Origin: an uncultured Acidobacteriota bacterium
Lineage (GTDB): Bacteria > Acidobacteriota > Polarisedimenticolia > Polarisedimenticolales > JAIQFR01
Reading direction: 5' to 3'
Assembly (NCBI GenBank): GCA_937864465.1
Contig: CALMJU010000071.1
Coordinates: forward strand, 45,246-109,245
DNA: 64,000 nucleotides
A program made the position numbers and the translations under genes. Positions 6,007 to 15,521 of this stretch are shown here, piece after piece. Numbering within the stretch: the first letter of the stretch is position 1; every line of letters begins with the position of its first letter. Below the pieces are notes generated by a model. The model saw nothing but the letters and a program-made list of their open reading frames with translations. It was not told the origin of the DNA and ran no database searches.

Positions 6007-6741
6007 TCAGAAGTGGAAGGCGACGCCGAAGAATCCCGAGAACCCTCCCAGTTCGAGCGTGCCGAGCCCCTCGAAGTCCTGGCCGAGGTCGGCGTTCGCC
6101 CAGGAGTAGCGCCCCTCGAGGAGGAAGCTCCAGGCCGGACCCGCGGGGATCTCGATTCCCGCGAGCGCGTGGATCTCCGGCGCGACTCCGTCGTCCTCGA
6201 AGTGGGCCGGGAACACCTCGGGTGGATCGTACGTGAAATCGAGGAAATCCCCGTCCTCGACGTACTCCCAGAAGAGGAGGCCCGCTCCTACGCCGAAGTA
6301 GGGGACCGGGTGATGGACCGCGTACTGGCCGCGGGCGCCTCGGTACGCGAGCCTCCCGCCGGGAAGGAAGCGAATGTCCACGGTGACGGGCGTCACGTCC
6401 AAGCCGCTGTCGTGGAGAATCGGGAACCCGCTCTCGTCGATCCAATCGCGGTAGGCGGAGCGGACCGTGGCGTCGTAGAAGTCGATGTTGAAGCCGACCT
6501 CGAGCGTGTTGCTCACCCCGGTGACGAACGTGACCCCGAAGACGGCGTCGTCGAAGTCGCTTCCGTCGAGGGTGAAGGTATCGGCGGTGTCGTCCCAGAA
6601 GCTTCCGTCCCCGGTCGGGACGAACCACCCGAAGCGGAACTGAAGGCTGTTCCCCGCCGGCGACCTCGGTTGGGCCTGAGCGGGAACGGCGGCGATCGCG
6701 GCAACGGCCGCGAGCACGAGCAGGATCGCGTGGCGTCTCAT
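6007..6741 (-). CDS. Predicted outer membrane beta-barrel protein
   Basis: 244 residues from the ATG at 6741, with GGAGG 5 nt upstream. A signal peptide (MRRHAILLVLAAVAAIAA, cleaved near AQA) is followed by alternating polar/hydrophobic strands and a C-terminal aromatic (FGVAFHF), as in OmpW/OmpA-type barrels. There is no enzymatic motif. I cannot assign a substrate; the family is acidobacterial-style porin-like proteins of unknown role. Confidence 0.72.
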   Translation of the reverse strand: MRRHAILLVLAAVAAIAAVPAQAQPRSPAGNSLQFRFGWFVPTGDGSFWDDTADTFTLDGSDFDDAVFGVTFVTGVSNTLEVGFNIDFYDATVRSAYRDWIDESGFPILHDSGLDVTPVTVDIRFLPGGRLAYRGARGQYAVHHPVPYFGVGAGLLFWEYVEDGDFLDFTYDPPEVFPAHFEDDGVAPEIHALAGIEIPAGPAWSFLLEGRYSWANADLGQDFEGLGTLELGGFSGFFGVAFHF

Positions 6742-6969
6742 GGGTCCTCCCCGGCCGCGGCGTGCGACGCTCGCGAGCGAGCGCCCGCGGCCGGCCCGCC
6801 GAAGTGCAACGCCCGAGCCAGCGAGCGGGCCCGGGAATCCGACGCGCTTTTGGGGGATCTCGTCGCGGAGTGTCCACTCCGCGCGACAGCCGGGACCTCT
6901 GGCGGGGTCAGGATCCACGGGCGGCCGGCTCCCCGGATACGGGGAACCGGCCGTACCGCTGCCTTCGGT

Positions 6970-7785
6970 CTAAGGTCGGATGTGGATCTCGATCGGCTCT
7001 TCGGTCTCGATCGTGAGCTCCGTCCCGGCCGGCAGCTCGATCTCCTCGCCCTTCGTCTTCGCGGCAACGGCGCCACCGGCGGCGGCCCCGGCCAGCGCAC
7101 CGAGGAGTGTCCCTTTCGCCTTGTCGTCCTTGCTCAGGGCGCGGCCCAGCAGGCCGCCCACGGCTGCCGCCCCGCCGATCGTCGCCGCGTCCTTGCCGCT
7201 CTCGCTCTTCCCCGTTCTGGACAGCGTCGCCCGGATCGGGAGCGCATCGCCGGATGGCAGCACGGCGCCCGTGAACGCCGCGACGAGCTTCGCGGTCCCG
7301 CCGATCTTCCCGAGCGGCACGGCCTCCATGATGACTCCCGTGACGGTCGAGCCCTGGGGCAGGGCCACGCGGCCCTCGTAAACGACGTCCTTTGCGACCC
7401 TGGCCTTGAAGGTGTCACCGGCCTTGCTCGTCCGGCTACCGATGGGATCCACCATCACGAGGTCCACGGACGTCCCCGGGGGAAGCGTGACCACGATCAT
7501 CTCCTCGGGCGCCCGCGGCTCCTCGGGGGCCTGCGCCTCCGGCTCCGCCTCCCGTTCCACGGGTGAGGGCTTGGCGGCCGGCGCGGTCCGCGGCTTGGCG
7601 GGAAGAGGCTCCACGGGAGTCGGCGCCTCGGATGTCGACGCGGGAGCCGGCGCTTCGGACGCCGGTGCGGCCGTCGGGGCTTCCGCGGAAGGCGCCTGAG
7701 CGGGCGGTGTGCCGCCGCCGCACCCGGCAACGGCCAAGGCGGCCGTGGCGAACACTGCGAACATCGAGATCCTTCGGAACTTCAT
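6970..7785 (-). CDS. Lipoprotein with Ala/Pro/Glu-rich linker and glycine-zipper region
   Basis: 271 residues from the ATG at 7785, GGAGGG 9 nt upstream. The signal ends in a lipobox (AVAGC) at about residue 22. Residues 23-95 are low-complexity Ala/Pro/Glu. The folded part has a TSVDLVMVDPIGSRTSKAGDTF motif and a later glycine-zipper stretch (LLGALAGAAAGGAVAA) ending in a beta-strand (IELPAGTELTIETEEPI). The pattern resembles TrbI/LolA-unrelated envelope proteins that control release of bound material; I cannot name a function. Confidence 0.65.
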   Translation of the reverse strand: MKFRRISMFAVFATAALAVAGCGGGTPPAQAPSAEAPTAAPASEAPAPASTSEAPTPVEPLPAKPRTAPAAKPSPVEREAEPEAQAPEEPRAPEEMIVVTLPPGTSVDLVMVDPIGSRTSKAGDTFKARVAKDVVYEGRVALPQGSTVTGVIMEAVPLGKIGGTAKLVAAFTGAVLPSGDALPIRATLSRTGKSESGKDAATIGGAAAVGGLLGRALSKDDKAKGTLLGALAGAAAGGAVAAKTKGEEIELPAGTELTIETEEPIEIHIRP

Positions 7786-7954
7786 GGCAGGAACCCTCCA
7801 GCCCCCGGAAGTTACCGTCCGTGGGGAACCCCCGCGAGAGAGCGCCGCTCCCTTCCGACGGCCGGCGCCCCTGGCGCGGGAAACCCGCACAAAAGGCGAA
7901 GGGGGCCGCCGCTCGGCGGCGACGGCCCCCTCTGCGCCGTGACCGGTCTCGGGG

Positions 7955-8599
7955 CTACTCGAGGACGCGGATGACGACGCGCCGGTTCTTCGCTCGGCCG
8001 GCGGAGGTCGCGTTGTCCGCGACCGGCTTCGACTCGCCCATCGAGATCACGCTCATCGCGTGCAGCGGAACGCCGCCCGACTCGTTGAGGTAGGTCATCA
8101 CGGCCTTCGCGCGCTTCTCGCCCAGCTCCAGGTTGTACGCCTCGCTCCCGATGTTGTCCGTGTGCCCCTCGATCTCGAGGTACACGGCCTTGTCCATCGC
8201 CTTGATCTTCGCGGCGAGGTCGTTGAGCTCCGCGGCCGCCTCGGGCGGGATCGCGTCCTGGTCGAACGAGAACTTCACTCGGTCGTCCGACAGGGTGACC
8301 GTCCAGAGGATCTTGCCCTTGGCGAGCTTCGCGGCCTCATCCGCCCTCGTCATGGCCTGGGAGCCGATCTCCACGGCCTTCTCGGCGGTCCCCCGAACAG
8401 CCTCGATCTTCTGGTCGGTGTCCGACTTCAGATCGGTGACCCGGCGCTCGTTCTCCTCGACGCCGCTCTCCACTCCCTTGATCCGCTGGTCCGTCTGCTC
8501 CTGGTCCTTCCGATACACCTTCTTGGTGACGCAGCCCACGGACAGCACCAGGGCGACGACGACCAGAACCGCAACCACCGCCGACGTTCGCTTCATCAT
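7955..8599 (-). CDS. OmpA/Pal-like peptidoglycan-binding lipoprotein
   Basis: 214 residues. I chose the first of two adjacent ATGs because AAGGAG lies 8 nt before it. A signal with a SVGC lipobox is followed by a coiled-coil region of about 70 residues (DQRIKGVES..RRVTDLKSDTDQKIEAV). The C-terminal half is an OmpA-type domain with the peptidoglycan (DAP) binding residues in YLEIEGHTDNIGSE and LGEKRAKAV, ending in AKNRRVVIRV. It anchors the outer membrane to the wall. A promoter lies in the upstream gap. Confidence 0.88.
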   Translation of the reverse strand: MMKRTSAVVAVLVVVALVLSVGCVTKKVYRKDQEQTDQRIKGVESGVEENERRVTDLKSDTDQKIEAVRGTAEKAVEIGSQAMTRADEAAKLAKGKILWTVTLSDDRVKFSFDQDAIPPEAAAELNDLAAKIKAMDKAVYLEIEGHTDNIGSEAYNLELGEKRAKAVMTYLNESGGVPLHAMSVISMGESKPVADNATSAGRAKNRRVVIRVLE

Positions 8600-8925
8600 C
8601 AAAGTCACTCCTTGAAAAATGTCCCTCGCGTCCCAGCCGTTCCGCTCGCGGGCCAAGGACTCCGGGAACCGCATCCAGCGCCGTTCGCCCACATCCGGGA
8701 CCCGACGACGCGTAACTCTATTCCGGTCCTGCCCGAACTGCAACTGCCGACGGCTCGGGAGGAGAACAAGCGCCGTGCCACGGCGCGAGGCGCCAATCCG
8801 GTCTAACTGGCGCACTTCCGCGGGAGGGGGCGGGAACTTTCGACGCTGGTCATGTAGGAATTCCCATCCGGGCGGCTCGGCGAGAGCCCAGGGGGGGGAA
8901 GCGTCGGGCTTATCGGGTAGCCCGA
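8600..8925. other. 326-nt intergenic region
   Basis: Holds the minus-strand promoter of the OmpA-like gene (8715-8743) and an 8-base G run near 8891. I see no gene or RNA element in it. Confidence 0.5.
8715..8743 (-). promoter_or_regulatory. Promoter of the OmpA/Pal-like gene
   Basis: Minus-strand TTGCAG, 17-nt spacer, TAGAGT, about 115 nt before the start codon. Confidence 0.5.
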
Positions 8926-9957
8926 TCAGGGGGTCGCGTAGTACCCCTTGCGGGTCGACACCACGTAGCGGTTCTTGCGCGTCTCGAGCTCGATGCTCCG
9001 GTACCGCCCGTTCCACAGGGACCGCGTCGGCTTGTACCCGATGAGGTACTGGAACCGGAGCTCCTCGTCGATTCGAGCGACGGCCTCCTTCAGCTCGTCG
9101 GGATCGTGAACCGCATAGGCCGTGCCGCCCGTCTCCTCCGAGAAGAGGCCGAGAACCTCGAAATTCGTTCGCAGCTCTCGCTGCTCCGGCACCAGGCCCG
9201 GCGGAAGCGACGAGAAGCCGACCGTGTAGATCGGGACGCTCGCTCGCTTCGCCGTCTCCGCCGCCTCTTCCAGCGTGATCACGCTGGCGTTGTCAACGCC
9301 GTCCGTGATCAGAACGATGGCCTTCTTCCCGTCGCCGCTCGCCTGGACGAGGCCGGGAGCGGCGGCGACGGCGTCGTGAAGAGCGGTCTGCCCGTAGCCG
9401 ATCTGCACGGCGAGACGCAGCAAGAAGAGGTCCCGGTCCGACGTGAACTCGGTGACCCACGCCACCTGCTCGTCGGCGAAGCAGATCAGGGCGAAGCGGT
9501 CCTGCGGCCTGAGCGCGTCGACGAAGTACCGGATCGCCTCCTTCGCCGCTTCCAGCTTCCCGCTCATCCGCATGCTTCCGGACACGTCGAGCATGAACGC
9601 GATCGAGACCGGCGTGGCGGTCTCGGACGTGAAGAACTGAATCGTCTGGGGGATGTGGTCCTCGCGCAGCGTGAAGTCCTCGCGAGCCAGGTTCCTCACG
9701 ATCCGCCCCTTCTTGTCCTCCACCGTCGTCGGCAGGAGCACGAGGCGCACCTTCTCGACCTCGACGTAGCCGCTCTGGAGGATGCGCTCCAAGGCCGCGT
9801 CGTCGAGCGGAACGCCGGAGGCGACGGCGGTGGCTGCCGAGCCCTCCCCACCGCCTCCCTCCGCAGCCCCGGGCTCGGCGCGGCTCGTCGTGGAGACGCC
9901 GAAGCCAAGGGCAGCTGCCAGGAAGAGTCCGAGGATCGACTTCGCTTTCCGAATCAC
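8926..9957 (-). CDS. Secreted VWA-domain protein, acidobacterial VWFA-related type
   Basis: 343 residues from a GTG at 9957 (GAGGGA 7 nt upstream; an upstream ATG at 10014 has no such site). A signal peptide is followed by a short Gly/Glu linker, a beta-rich segment (VRLVLLPTTVEDKKGRIV, LAREDFTLREDH), and a VWA domain with an intact MIDAS: DVSGS, a downstream Thr (YGQTALHDAV) and ITDGVDN. The C-terminus is RFQYLIGYKPTR and YVVSTRKGYYA. This layout matches the VWFA-related family best known from Acidobacteriota. The ligand is unknown. It probably has its own promoter. Confidence 0.82.
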   Translation of the reverse strand: MIRKAKSILGLFLAAALGFGVSTTSRAEPGAAEGGGGEGSAATAVASGVPLDDAALERILQSGYVEVEKVRLVLLPTTVEDKKGRIVRNLAREDFTLREDHIPQTIQFFTSETATPVSIAFMLDVSGSMRMSGKLEAAKEAIRYFVDALRPQDRFALICFADEQVAWVTEFTSDRDLFLLRLAVQIGYGQTALHDAVAAAPGLVQASGDGKKAIVLITDGVDNASVITLEEAAETAKRASVPIYTVGFSSLPPGLVPEQRELRTNFEVLGLFSEETGGTAYAVHDPDELKEAVARIDEELRFQYLIGYKPTRSLWNGRYRSIELETRKNRYVVSTRKGYYATP

Positions 9958-9985
9958 GCCGCTCTCCCTCTTGTTCTCCCGTTCC

Positions 9986-10014
9986 AATTTGCAATTCGCA
10001 GGCCAGGAAGTCAA
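9986..10014 (-). promoter_or_regulatory. Promoter of the VWA gene
   Basis: Minus-strand TTGACT, 17-nt spacer, CAAATT, ending about 30 nt before the GTG start. The -35 is good and the -10 weak. Confidence 0.45.
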
Positions 10015-10067
10015 CCGGCGGCGGTGGTAGGGGCCTGCGGGACCGAGACGAGCGAGGGAGAGGGCCG

Positions 10068-11390
10068 CTAACTCCTAGGATCGAGAACGAGGTAGCCGTC
10101 CGCGTCGAGCCGGCCGGAGAGCTCCGACGTGACCCACCCCGGACCGGAGACCATCGGCCCTTCGACCTCGAGCCGGCCGTCCGCCCTCGTCCGAACCGTA
10201 AGCCCAGGAACCGGCTTCCCGGCGGTCCCGGGCCGTACGGCATCGGGGCGATTGACCGCGACGAGCCCGCAGGCTTCCGGCGCCGACGCCCCTTCGAGCA
10301 GCGGGAACCCGGCGTCCAGGAAGAAGGAGATCACCGAGGGATCCGACGGAGGGCCGAGCGGGACGAGCGCACGCATGCGGCCGCCGGTGATCGCCCGCAC
10401 TCGGCCGAGGACGAGCGCATCCGCCAGCCGCCAGCGCCAGGGACGGGCCGACGGCAACCGGCCCGCGGCGAGGTCCGGAGCGCCTCGCCTCCCGCCCTCC
10501 GCGAGGGCCAGCCGGAGGAGCGCTCCGGCCACGAGGGCTTCGGCCCTCATGGCCCGCATCAACCGGTCGCGAAGCGCCGTCAGGCGATCCGACTCCATCA
10601 GGAGGATCTCCGGCCGCAAAGCGCCGAGGATCGCCGCGGGATCGCCGCCGGACGGGAGCGAGGAGAATCGGGCGCCACGGCCGAGGCACGCCAACGCGAG
10701 GACCAGGACCGCCGGATCCGAGACGGGGAGCGCCGCCGCCACCGTCTCGCCGGAAGCGAGCCCCAGGCAGTCGACGAAGGCCCGCGCGCCCGTGGCGACC
10801 GCCGCCCCCGTCAAGCTGGACGACTGCAGCGTGCCGGCGGATCGGGCGAAGCGCAGGGCCACCGTCCCCGCCTCCCGCTCCGCCAGCGCCGGGGGCTCGC
10901 TCTCCCCGTCCTCCTCGGAACGGAAGCGAGCCCCGGCCGCGCACGCGTCCGCGACGGTGATCGCGGCGGCCAGGACGCCGGGGGAAGCCCGGCAGAGCAT
11001 CGCCAGATCGAGCGAGGGCAGGTCCGGGCGCAAGCCGAGGACCACCGCGAGACACCGCTCGTCCTCCACCAGGACCTGCCGCGCCTCCGCGCTTCGCAGC
11101 GCGTCCAGAAGATCGCCGGGAGGAAGGCCGGGATCCAGGAGAACCGGAACGCCTCCGGCGCGAAGGATCGCCAGGAATCCGAGGAGAACGTCCCCGATGT
11201 CCCTGGAAACGACGGCCGCGCGATCCCCCGGCGCGAGCCCGTACTCGGAGAGCGCGGCCGCGAGGTCGCGGGAGCGGCCGTCGAGGTCCGCCGCTTCCTC
11301 CGCGACGATCCCCCCGGCCGAGGGGATCAGCAGGGCGCCTCCCGCGCGCGGAAGCGACTCGATGAGGTCGAGGAAGGGTGCTTTCGGCAT
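10068..11390 (-). CDS. Degenerate AMP-binding (acyl-CoA synthetase-like) protein
   Basis: 440 residues, shorter than the usual 500-560. The N-terminal adenylation fold is recognisable (LAAALSEYGLAPGDRAAVVS, FLAILRAGGVPVLLDPGLP). The nucleotide loop, normally (S/T)SGTTGxPK, reads ARSAGTLQSSSLTG, lacking the Gly-Lys end. The protein stops at ELSGRLDADGYLVLDPRS, just where the mobile C-terminal domain with the catalytic Lys would begin. It therefore looks catalytically impaired or specialised for binding. The gene follows the FadL-type porin gene in the same direction, so a link to fatty-acid uptake is plausible. Confidence 0.68.
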   Translation of the reverse strand: MPKAPFLDLIESLPRAGGALLIPSAGGIVAEEAADLDGRSRDLAAALSEYGLAPGDRAAVVSRDIGDVLLGFLAILRAGGVPVLLDPGLPPGDLLDALRSAEARQVLVEDERCLAVVLGLRPDLPSLDLAMLCRASPGVLAAAITVADACAAGARFRSEEDGESEPPALAEREAGTVALRFARSAGTLQSSSLTGAAVATGARAFVDCLGLASGETVAAALPVSDPAVLVLALACLGRGARFSSLPSGGDPAAILGALRPEILLMESDRLTALRDRLMRAMRAEALVAGALLRLALAEGGRRGAPDLAAGRLPSARPWRWRLADALVLGRVRAITGGRMRALVPLGPPSDPSVISFFLDAGFPLLEGASAPEACGLVAVNRPDAVRPGTAGKPVPGLTVRTRADGRLEVEGPMVSGPGWVTSELSGRLDADGYLVLDPRS

Positions 11391-11478
11391 GCCTCGCGGA
11401 GCGCGCCCGGTTTCCGGCGCCCCCGGAGAGCGCGCGGGAGGCCCCCTCGCCTCCCCCGCGCTCCACCGGAGCCTCGGT

Positions 11479-12759
11479 TCAGAAGCGCCAGCTGAATCCC
11501 ACGCCGAACAAGTTCACGGACGACTCGTACCGGCCGTCCACGACTCCCGTCGGCGAGCTCAGCGGATCCCCGTCGTTCGCGTCTCGATCCTGGAAGAAGA
11601 GCGGCATGACGTAGGCGTCAAGCGCCCAGCTCTTCCCGTGGAACCCGTACCCCACCGAGATGCCCAGACGGTCGGCGTCCGGAATGCTCGGGCGCAGCGT
11701 GTCGTCCGGAATCGGGCCCTGGTCGAAGACGGCGCCGAAGCGGAGCTCGTGCCGCTCCGCCATCGCCCACGCCGCGCCGAGCCGGAATGCGAAGGTGTCG
11801 TCCCAGTTCTCCGGGAGAACGATGTCGGTCACCGCGGGCGTCTCGTTCTCGAAGTCGATCGCCAGATGGTCGAACCTCGACCACTGCGCCCAGGAAACGT
11901 CGAACTCGACCTCCCAGTCCGCGAATCCGGTGTACGCGACGCCCAGCGCCGCCTGCGCCGGCAGGTCGAGGGTCGTCGTCCCGGGGCCGTCGGGGAAATA
12001 GAGCTCGAGATACTCGTTCACCCCGGTGAACGCGACTTCCCCGTCGATGTCCGGGGACAGCTCTGCGCGATAGGTCAGGCCGGCCTTCCATTCCTCGGTC
12101 GCGAACTGGAAGGCGAGGTTCCAGCCCCAGTCGTCGCCCGTTCCGGTGAGGTCCGACGCTCCAACCACGGTGCCTGGAGGCAGCTCCAGGAAGGAGCTCT
12201 GATCGAACTCCCGCGAGAACTCCTTGACGTCGGCGTAGATGTAGTCGATCCCCACGGCGAAGGACCATCGGTCGTCGATCTTGAAGGCGAGGTTGGGATT
12301 CACCACGAACGTCGCCAAGTCGACCCGCTTGCTCGAGAACGTGATCGGCCGGTCCTCCCACTCGCTCGCGAGGCCGAACGGGGTGGTCACGCCGATGCCG
12401 AAAGCCATCCAGTCGTCGATCCGGTGCGTGAAGTAGAGGTTCGCCGGCGTCGCGTTGTTGGTGACCGCGTCGAACTTCACCTCCGTCGGAAGGCCGTAGG
12501 CGGGGTCGGACGTCGTGATCGACGTGTCCCGGCCGATCGGGATCAGGTTGGCCCCGAAATGGAAGTTCGTCCCTTCCAGCCGGACCAGGGCGGCCGGGTT
12601 GTACCAGTTCGCCGCGGCGTCGTCCGCCCGAGCCACCCAGGCGCCCGCCTGCGCGGACGCCTTCGCGCTCTGCTCGTAGATGCTGAACCCGGACCCGACC
12701 GCGGGCGTCGCGCACGCCAGGGCCAGCACGATCACCAGCCAGATTCCTCGATTCCTCAT
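11479..12759 (-). CDS. FadL/TodX/OmpP1-family outer membrane transporter
   Basis: 426 residues from the ATG at 12759 (AGGGGG upstream). A signal peptide is followed directly by GSGFSIYEQSAKASAQAGA, the N-terminal hatch motif of FadL proteins, and WYNPAALV a little later. Fourteen-strand barrel texture continues to a C-terminal VGFSWRF. The family carries long-chain fatty acids or other hydrophobic compounds across the outer membrane. The AMP-binding-like gene lies 88 nt downstream. Confidence 0.85.
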   Translation of the reverse strand: MRNRGIWLVIVLALACATPAVGSGFSIYEQSAKASAQAGAWVARADDAAANWYNPAALVRLEGTNFHFGANLIPIGRDTSITTSDPAYGLPTEVKFDAVTNNATPANLYFTHRIDDWMAFGIGVTTPFGLASEWEDRPITFSSKRVDLATFVVNPNLAFKIDDRWSFAVGIDYIYADVKEFSREFDQSSFLELPPGTVVGASDLTGTGDDWGWNLAFQFATEEWKAGLTYRAELSPDIDGEVAFTGVNEYLELYFPDGPGTTTLDLPAQAALGVAYTGFADWEVEFDVSWAQWSRFDHLAIDFENETPAVTDIVLPENWDDTFAFRLGAAWAMAERHELRFGAVFDQGPIPDDTLRPSIPDADRLGISVGYGFHGKSWALDAYVMPLFFQDRDANDGDPLSSPTGVVDGRYESSVNLFGVGFSWRF

Positions 12760-12925
12760 GATGCCCCCTGTCACGGACCTTCGTCCGGGACCGCCTTGGC
12801 GGCCCCCGGGGTCCGAAATAGGCCCGGACCCGCCGGACCGGCCGGGAGCATAGCACGCGACACCCCGGTTTCTGCACCGATGCAGCAGCAAAGGCGCCGG
12901 CGCGGGTCCCGGAAAAGGATGCGCC

Positions 12926-12955
12926 TTGACGGCCCCCCCCCTCTCCCCATATAAA
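12926..12955 (+). promoter_or_regulatory. Promoter of the outer membrane protein at 13044
   Basis: TTGACG, 18-nt C-rich spacer, TATAAA. Start of transcription predicted near 12962, giving an 80-nt leader. The 284-nt divergent gap also includes the upstream region of the FadL gene, where I see only a weak TATGCT. Confidence 0.68.
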
Positions 12956-13043
12956 GACGGTCTTCTGGGCATTGGGCCGTCGTCGAAGGCCGTTCGCGCC
13001 GGGCGGGTGCGGTCCGCCGTCGCGACCGAGGAGGCGATTCGTC

Positions 13044-14276
13044 ATGGCGTGGAAGCGGTTCCTTGCGTGGGCCGGCGTGTTGTCGACATTGGCGTTCGGG
13101 GGAACCGCTGTCCTCGCGGAGGAGACGCCGCAGGCGCCGGCGCCGGAAGGACAGCCCGCCGAGCCGGCGAAGGCCGAGGAGTCTTCGAAGCCCCGATTCT
13201 GGGGGGATCGCTTCGCGCTCTACATCGCGGTGGCCGGCGGCGGCGCCTGGTCGGAGCGCACGATCGACTCGTCGATCACGACGTCCGGGAACTCGGTTTC
13301 CAAGAGCGAACTCGATCTCCAGGACGTCCTCCACGGTCGGTTCACCGTCGGCTGGCAGCTCCCGGCCAACCGCGGCCACCTGCTGCTGTCCGTGAACGGC
13401 TTCCGCGAGGACTCCTACGTGTTCTCGGCGTTTGGGCTTTCGTCTTGGGCGGTGGAGAGCATCGACGAGGACGGATCGCTGAACGCCTCCGCGTACGACG
13501 AGCTGCTGCGCTGGTGGCGTGTGCGGGCCACGGACGGCCGGCTCAAGTCGACGTACACGATCCCCCTGCTGGTGAACGGGAGCATCCTCTACGACGTCGA
13601 GGACCCGCGGACGTACGCCCAGCGGGAGGGTGCGACGGCAGTCGACCTGCAGAACGAGATGCAGACGTGGGACGCGTTCTACCAGCGAGAGTTCGGCGGG
13701 CGGCGATGGAGCGCGCGGTGGTCCGCGGGCGGCCGCTACTTCCTGTACGAAGGAACCGTCCCCGCGGCCGCGTGGCTCAACGACGGCGACAAGTTCGGGT
13801 ACGGCTACACGGACGGCGTCGGCCTCCGCCTGCTCCCGCTGAAGCAGAAGTCGAGCGGGATGGGCCCGACGGCCTCCCTGGAAGCGCAGTTCCACCTCTT
13901 CCGGGACCACGTCGTCCTGTACGGGCAGGGGCGGATCGCCCTGATCTACGAGAGTCTCGAGGTCGATTCCGGGCCTTTCTTCACCCTCGTGGATCCGCAG
14001 GACGGGGTCGTTCTGGCGGAGGCCCGGGTGCTGGAGGACCGGGTGAAGACGGCCTGGCACGTGACCGCCGAGGTGGGCGCGCGAATCCGGATCCTTCAGG
14101 GGGTCACCGCGGAGATCGGGTACGGGCAGTCGTCCTTCCAGGACAGCGTGCTCGTTCCGACAGAGTTCTTCATCCCCCAGGTCGCGACGGACGTCGAGGG
14201 CGGCACGTCCATCCTGTACAACACGCGGGATCTCCTGTTCGGCGTCGTTCACGCGGGGCTCAGCTTCCAGTTCTGA
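13044..14276 (+). CDS. Predicted outer membrane beta-barrel protein, function unknown
   Basis: 410 residues from the ATG at 13044 with GAGGAGG 10 nt upstream. Signal peptide (LAWAGVLSTLAFGGTAVLA), a 25-residue Ala/Pro/Glu linker, then beta-strand-rich sequence with frequent aromatic girdles (FALYIAVAGGGAW, GRYFLYEGTV, LLFGVVHAGLSFQF). The terminal Phe is typical of BAM substrates. I do not recognise a subfamily. Confidence 0.65.
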   Translation: MAWKRFLAWAGVLSTLAFGGTAVLAEETPQAPAPEGQPAEPAKAEESSKPRFWGDRFALYIAVAGGGAWSERTIDSSITTSGNSVSKSELDLQDVLHGRFTVGWQLPANRGHLLLSVNGFREDSYVFSAFGLSSWAVESIDEDGSLNASAYDELLRWWRVRATDGRLKSTYTIPLLVNGSILYDVEDPRTYAQREGATAVDLQNEMQTWDAFYQREFGGRRWSARWSAGGRYFLYEGTVPAAAWLNDGDKFGYGYTDGVGLRLLPLKQKSSGMGPTASLEAQFHLFRDHVVLYGQGRIALIYESLEVDSGPFFTLVDPQDGVVLAEARVLEDRVKTAWHVTAEVGARIRILQGVTAEIGYGQSSFQDSVLVPTEFFIPQVATDVEGGTSILYNTRDLLFGVVHAGLSFQF

Positions 14277-14337
14277 TCCCCGTTCGCCCCCTCGCGAGGC
14301 CCCCGGCCCGGCGCGAAGCCGCCCGAGGAGGGAGTCG

Positions 14338-15387
14338 ATGAGCGAGGCGATCCTTCTGGGCGGGGCACGCATCGGGCGCGCCTTGCTGCTCGCGGCGCTG
14401 GCGGCCGCGTCCCCGGTGATCGGTGCCGGCGCCGACGAGGATCGACGGGCGGAATGGCTCCGGTTCGCGGCGGAGATGGCCGGCAACGGCGACTGGCGCG
14501 AGGCCCGTTACCGCTGGGAAAGGATGCTGGTCTCCGACACCGACGATCCGAAAGTCCTCAACAACCTTGCGGTGGCGCACGAGGTCCTGGGCGATCCCGA
14601 GCGGGCAGCGGAACTGTACGAGAAGGCGCTGGCGCAGTCGGGGAACGACTCGCGGATCCGGGAGAACGCGGATCGCGCCTTCTCCTTCCGGCGGGCGGCG
14701 TCGGCCGAGGCGGGCCCGGGACGCGGCGCGGACCGGACGGACACCCCTTCGCCCAAGGTCTCACGCAAGGGCCGCGGCTCCGCCGTCAGTCTCCCCGTGA
14801 AGCTCCCGCTCCCCGCGCGGCTTTCGGTCCCGGAGAACGGGAGCTTGCTGGTCGCCTCCTTCCTGGGACGCGAGTCCGACCTCTTCGACACGGGGCGGGA
14901 GCTCGTCCGGTTCCTGCGGACGGAGTTCCGCAAGAAGACGACCCTCCGCGTCCTCGACGTCACGCCGCCGCCGGCCGTCCCCGAGCAGCCGCTCGGGGAT
15001 TTCGTCGCGAACGCGGAGTTCTGGAAGCATCTCGGGAGGACCTACGACGCCGACCTCGTCGTCTCGGGGGTCGTCGAGTTCTCCCGCCGCGACGCGTCCG
15101 GGTTCGGCGAGGTGGACATGGTCAGCCCGGTGACGGGCCAGAAGGTCCGGCGGACCCAGTTCGTGGAGCAGGAAGAGTTCGCCTTCGACGTCGACGTCAT
15201 GTTCTTCGACGGGCGCACCGGCGCCCTCCTCTTCCGTGACCGCCTGCGGCGGACCGCCCTCTTCCGCGGCTCGTCCAACGACCCCCTCACCGCCTTCTAC
15301 GGGCTGGCCGAAAACTTCGCCGCGGACGTCCTTGCCGTCGTCTCCCCGCGCACCCGCGAAGAGACGAGGTTCATCTTCCGGGGCTGA
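14338..15387 (+). CDS. Secreted TPR protein with GNA1162/CsgG-like C-terminal region
   Basis: 349 residues; GGAGGGAG precedes the ATG. Signal peptide, then two TPR-like repeats (GDWREARYRWERMLVSD and VLNNLAVAHEVLGDPERAAELYEKAL). A basic linker follows. The C-terminal 200 residues (LLVASFLGRESDLFDTGRELVRFLR and DADLVVSGVVEFSRRD, VDVMFFDGRTGALLF) resemble lipoproteins that sense or assemble in the outer membrane by a CsgG-like fold. The likeness is by pattern only. It lies between two outer membrane protein genes on the same strand. Confidence 0.6.
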   Translation: MSEAILLGGARIGRALLLAALAAASPVIGAGADEDRRAEWLRFAAEMAGNGDWREARYRWERMLVSDTDDPKVLNNLAVAHEVLGDPERAAELYEKALAQSGNDSRIRENADRAFSFRRAASAEAGPGRGADRTDTPSPKVSRKGRGSAVSLPVKLPLPARLSVPENGSLLVASFLGRESDLFDTGRELVRFLRTEFRKKTTLRVLDVTPPPAVPEQPLGDFVANAEFWKHLGRTYDADLVVSGVVEFSRRDASGFGEVDMVSPVTGQKVRRTQFVEQEEFAFDVDVMFFDGRTGALLFRDRLRRTALFRGSSNDPLTAFYGLAENFAADVLAVVSPRTREETRFIFRG

Positions 15388-15521
15388 CGCCGCCGCCCCG
15401 GGGGCTGGAGCGCGGTATGCCGATCCCCGCGGTCTCGTACGATAATGGTGCGTCGCGGCCGCTCGGGGCGGGGGGGGACGAGGGGCTTCTCGCCGGGCGC
15501 GGCCGATCGCGGGAGCCGCCG

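Noticed and set aside
8886..8900. G-run near 8891 as a phase-variation tract
   Set aside because: It lies in an intergenic stretch after a stop codon, not in a gene or a promoter spacer.
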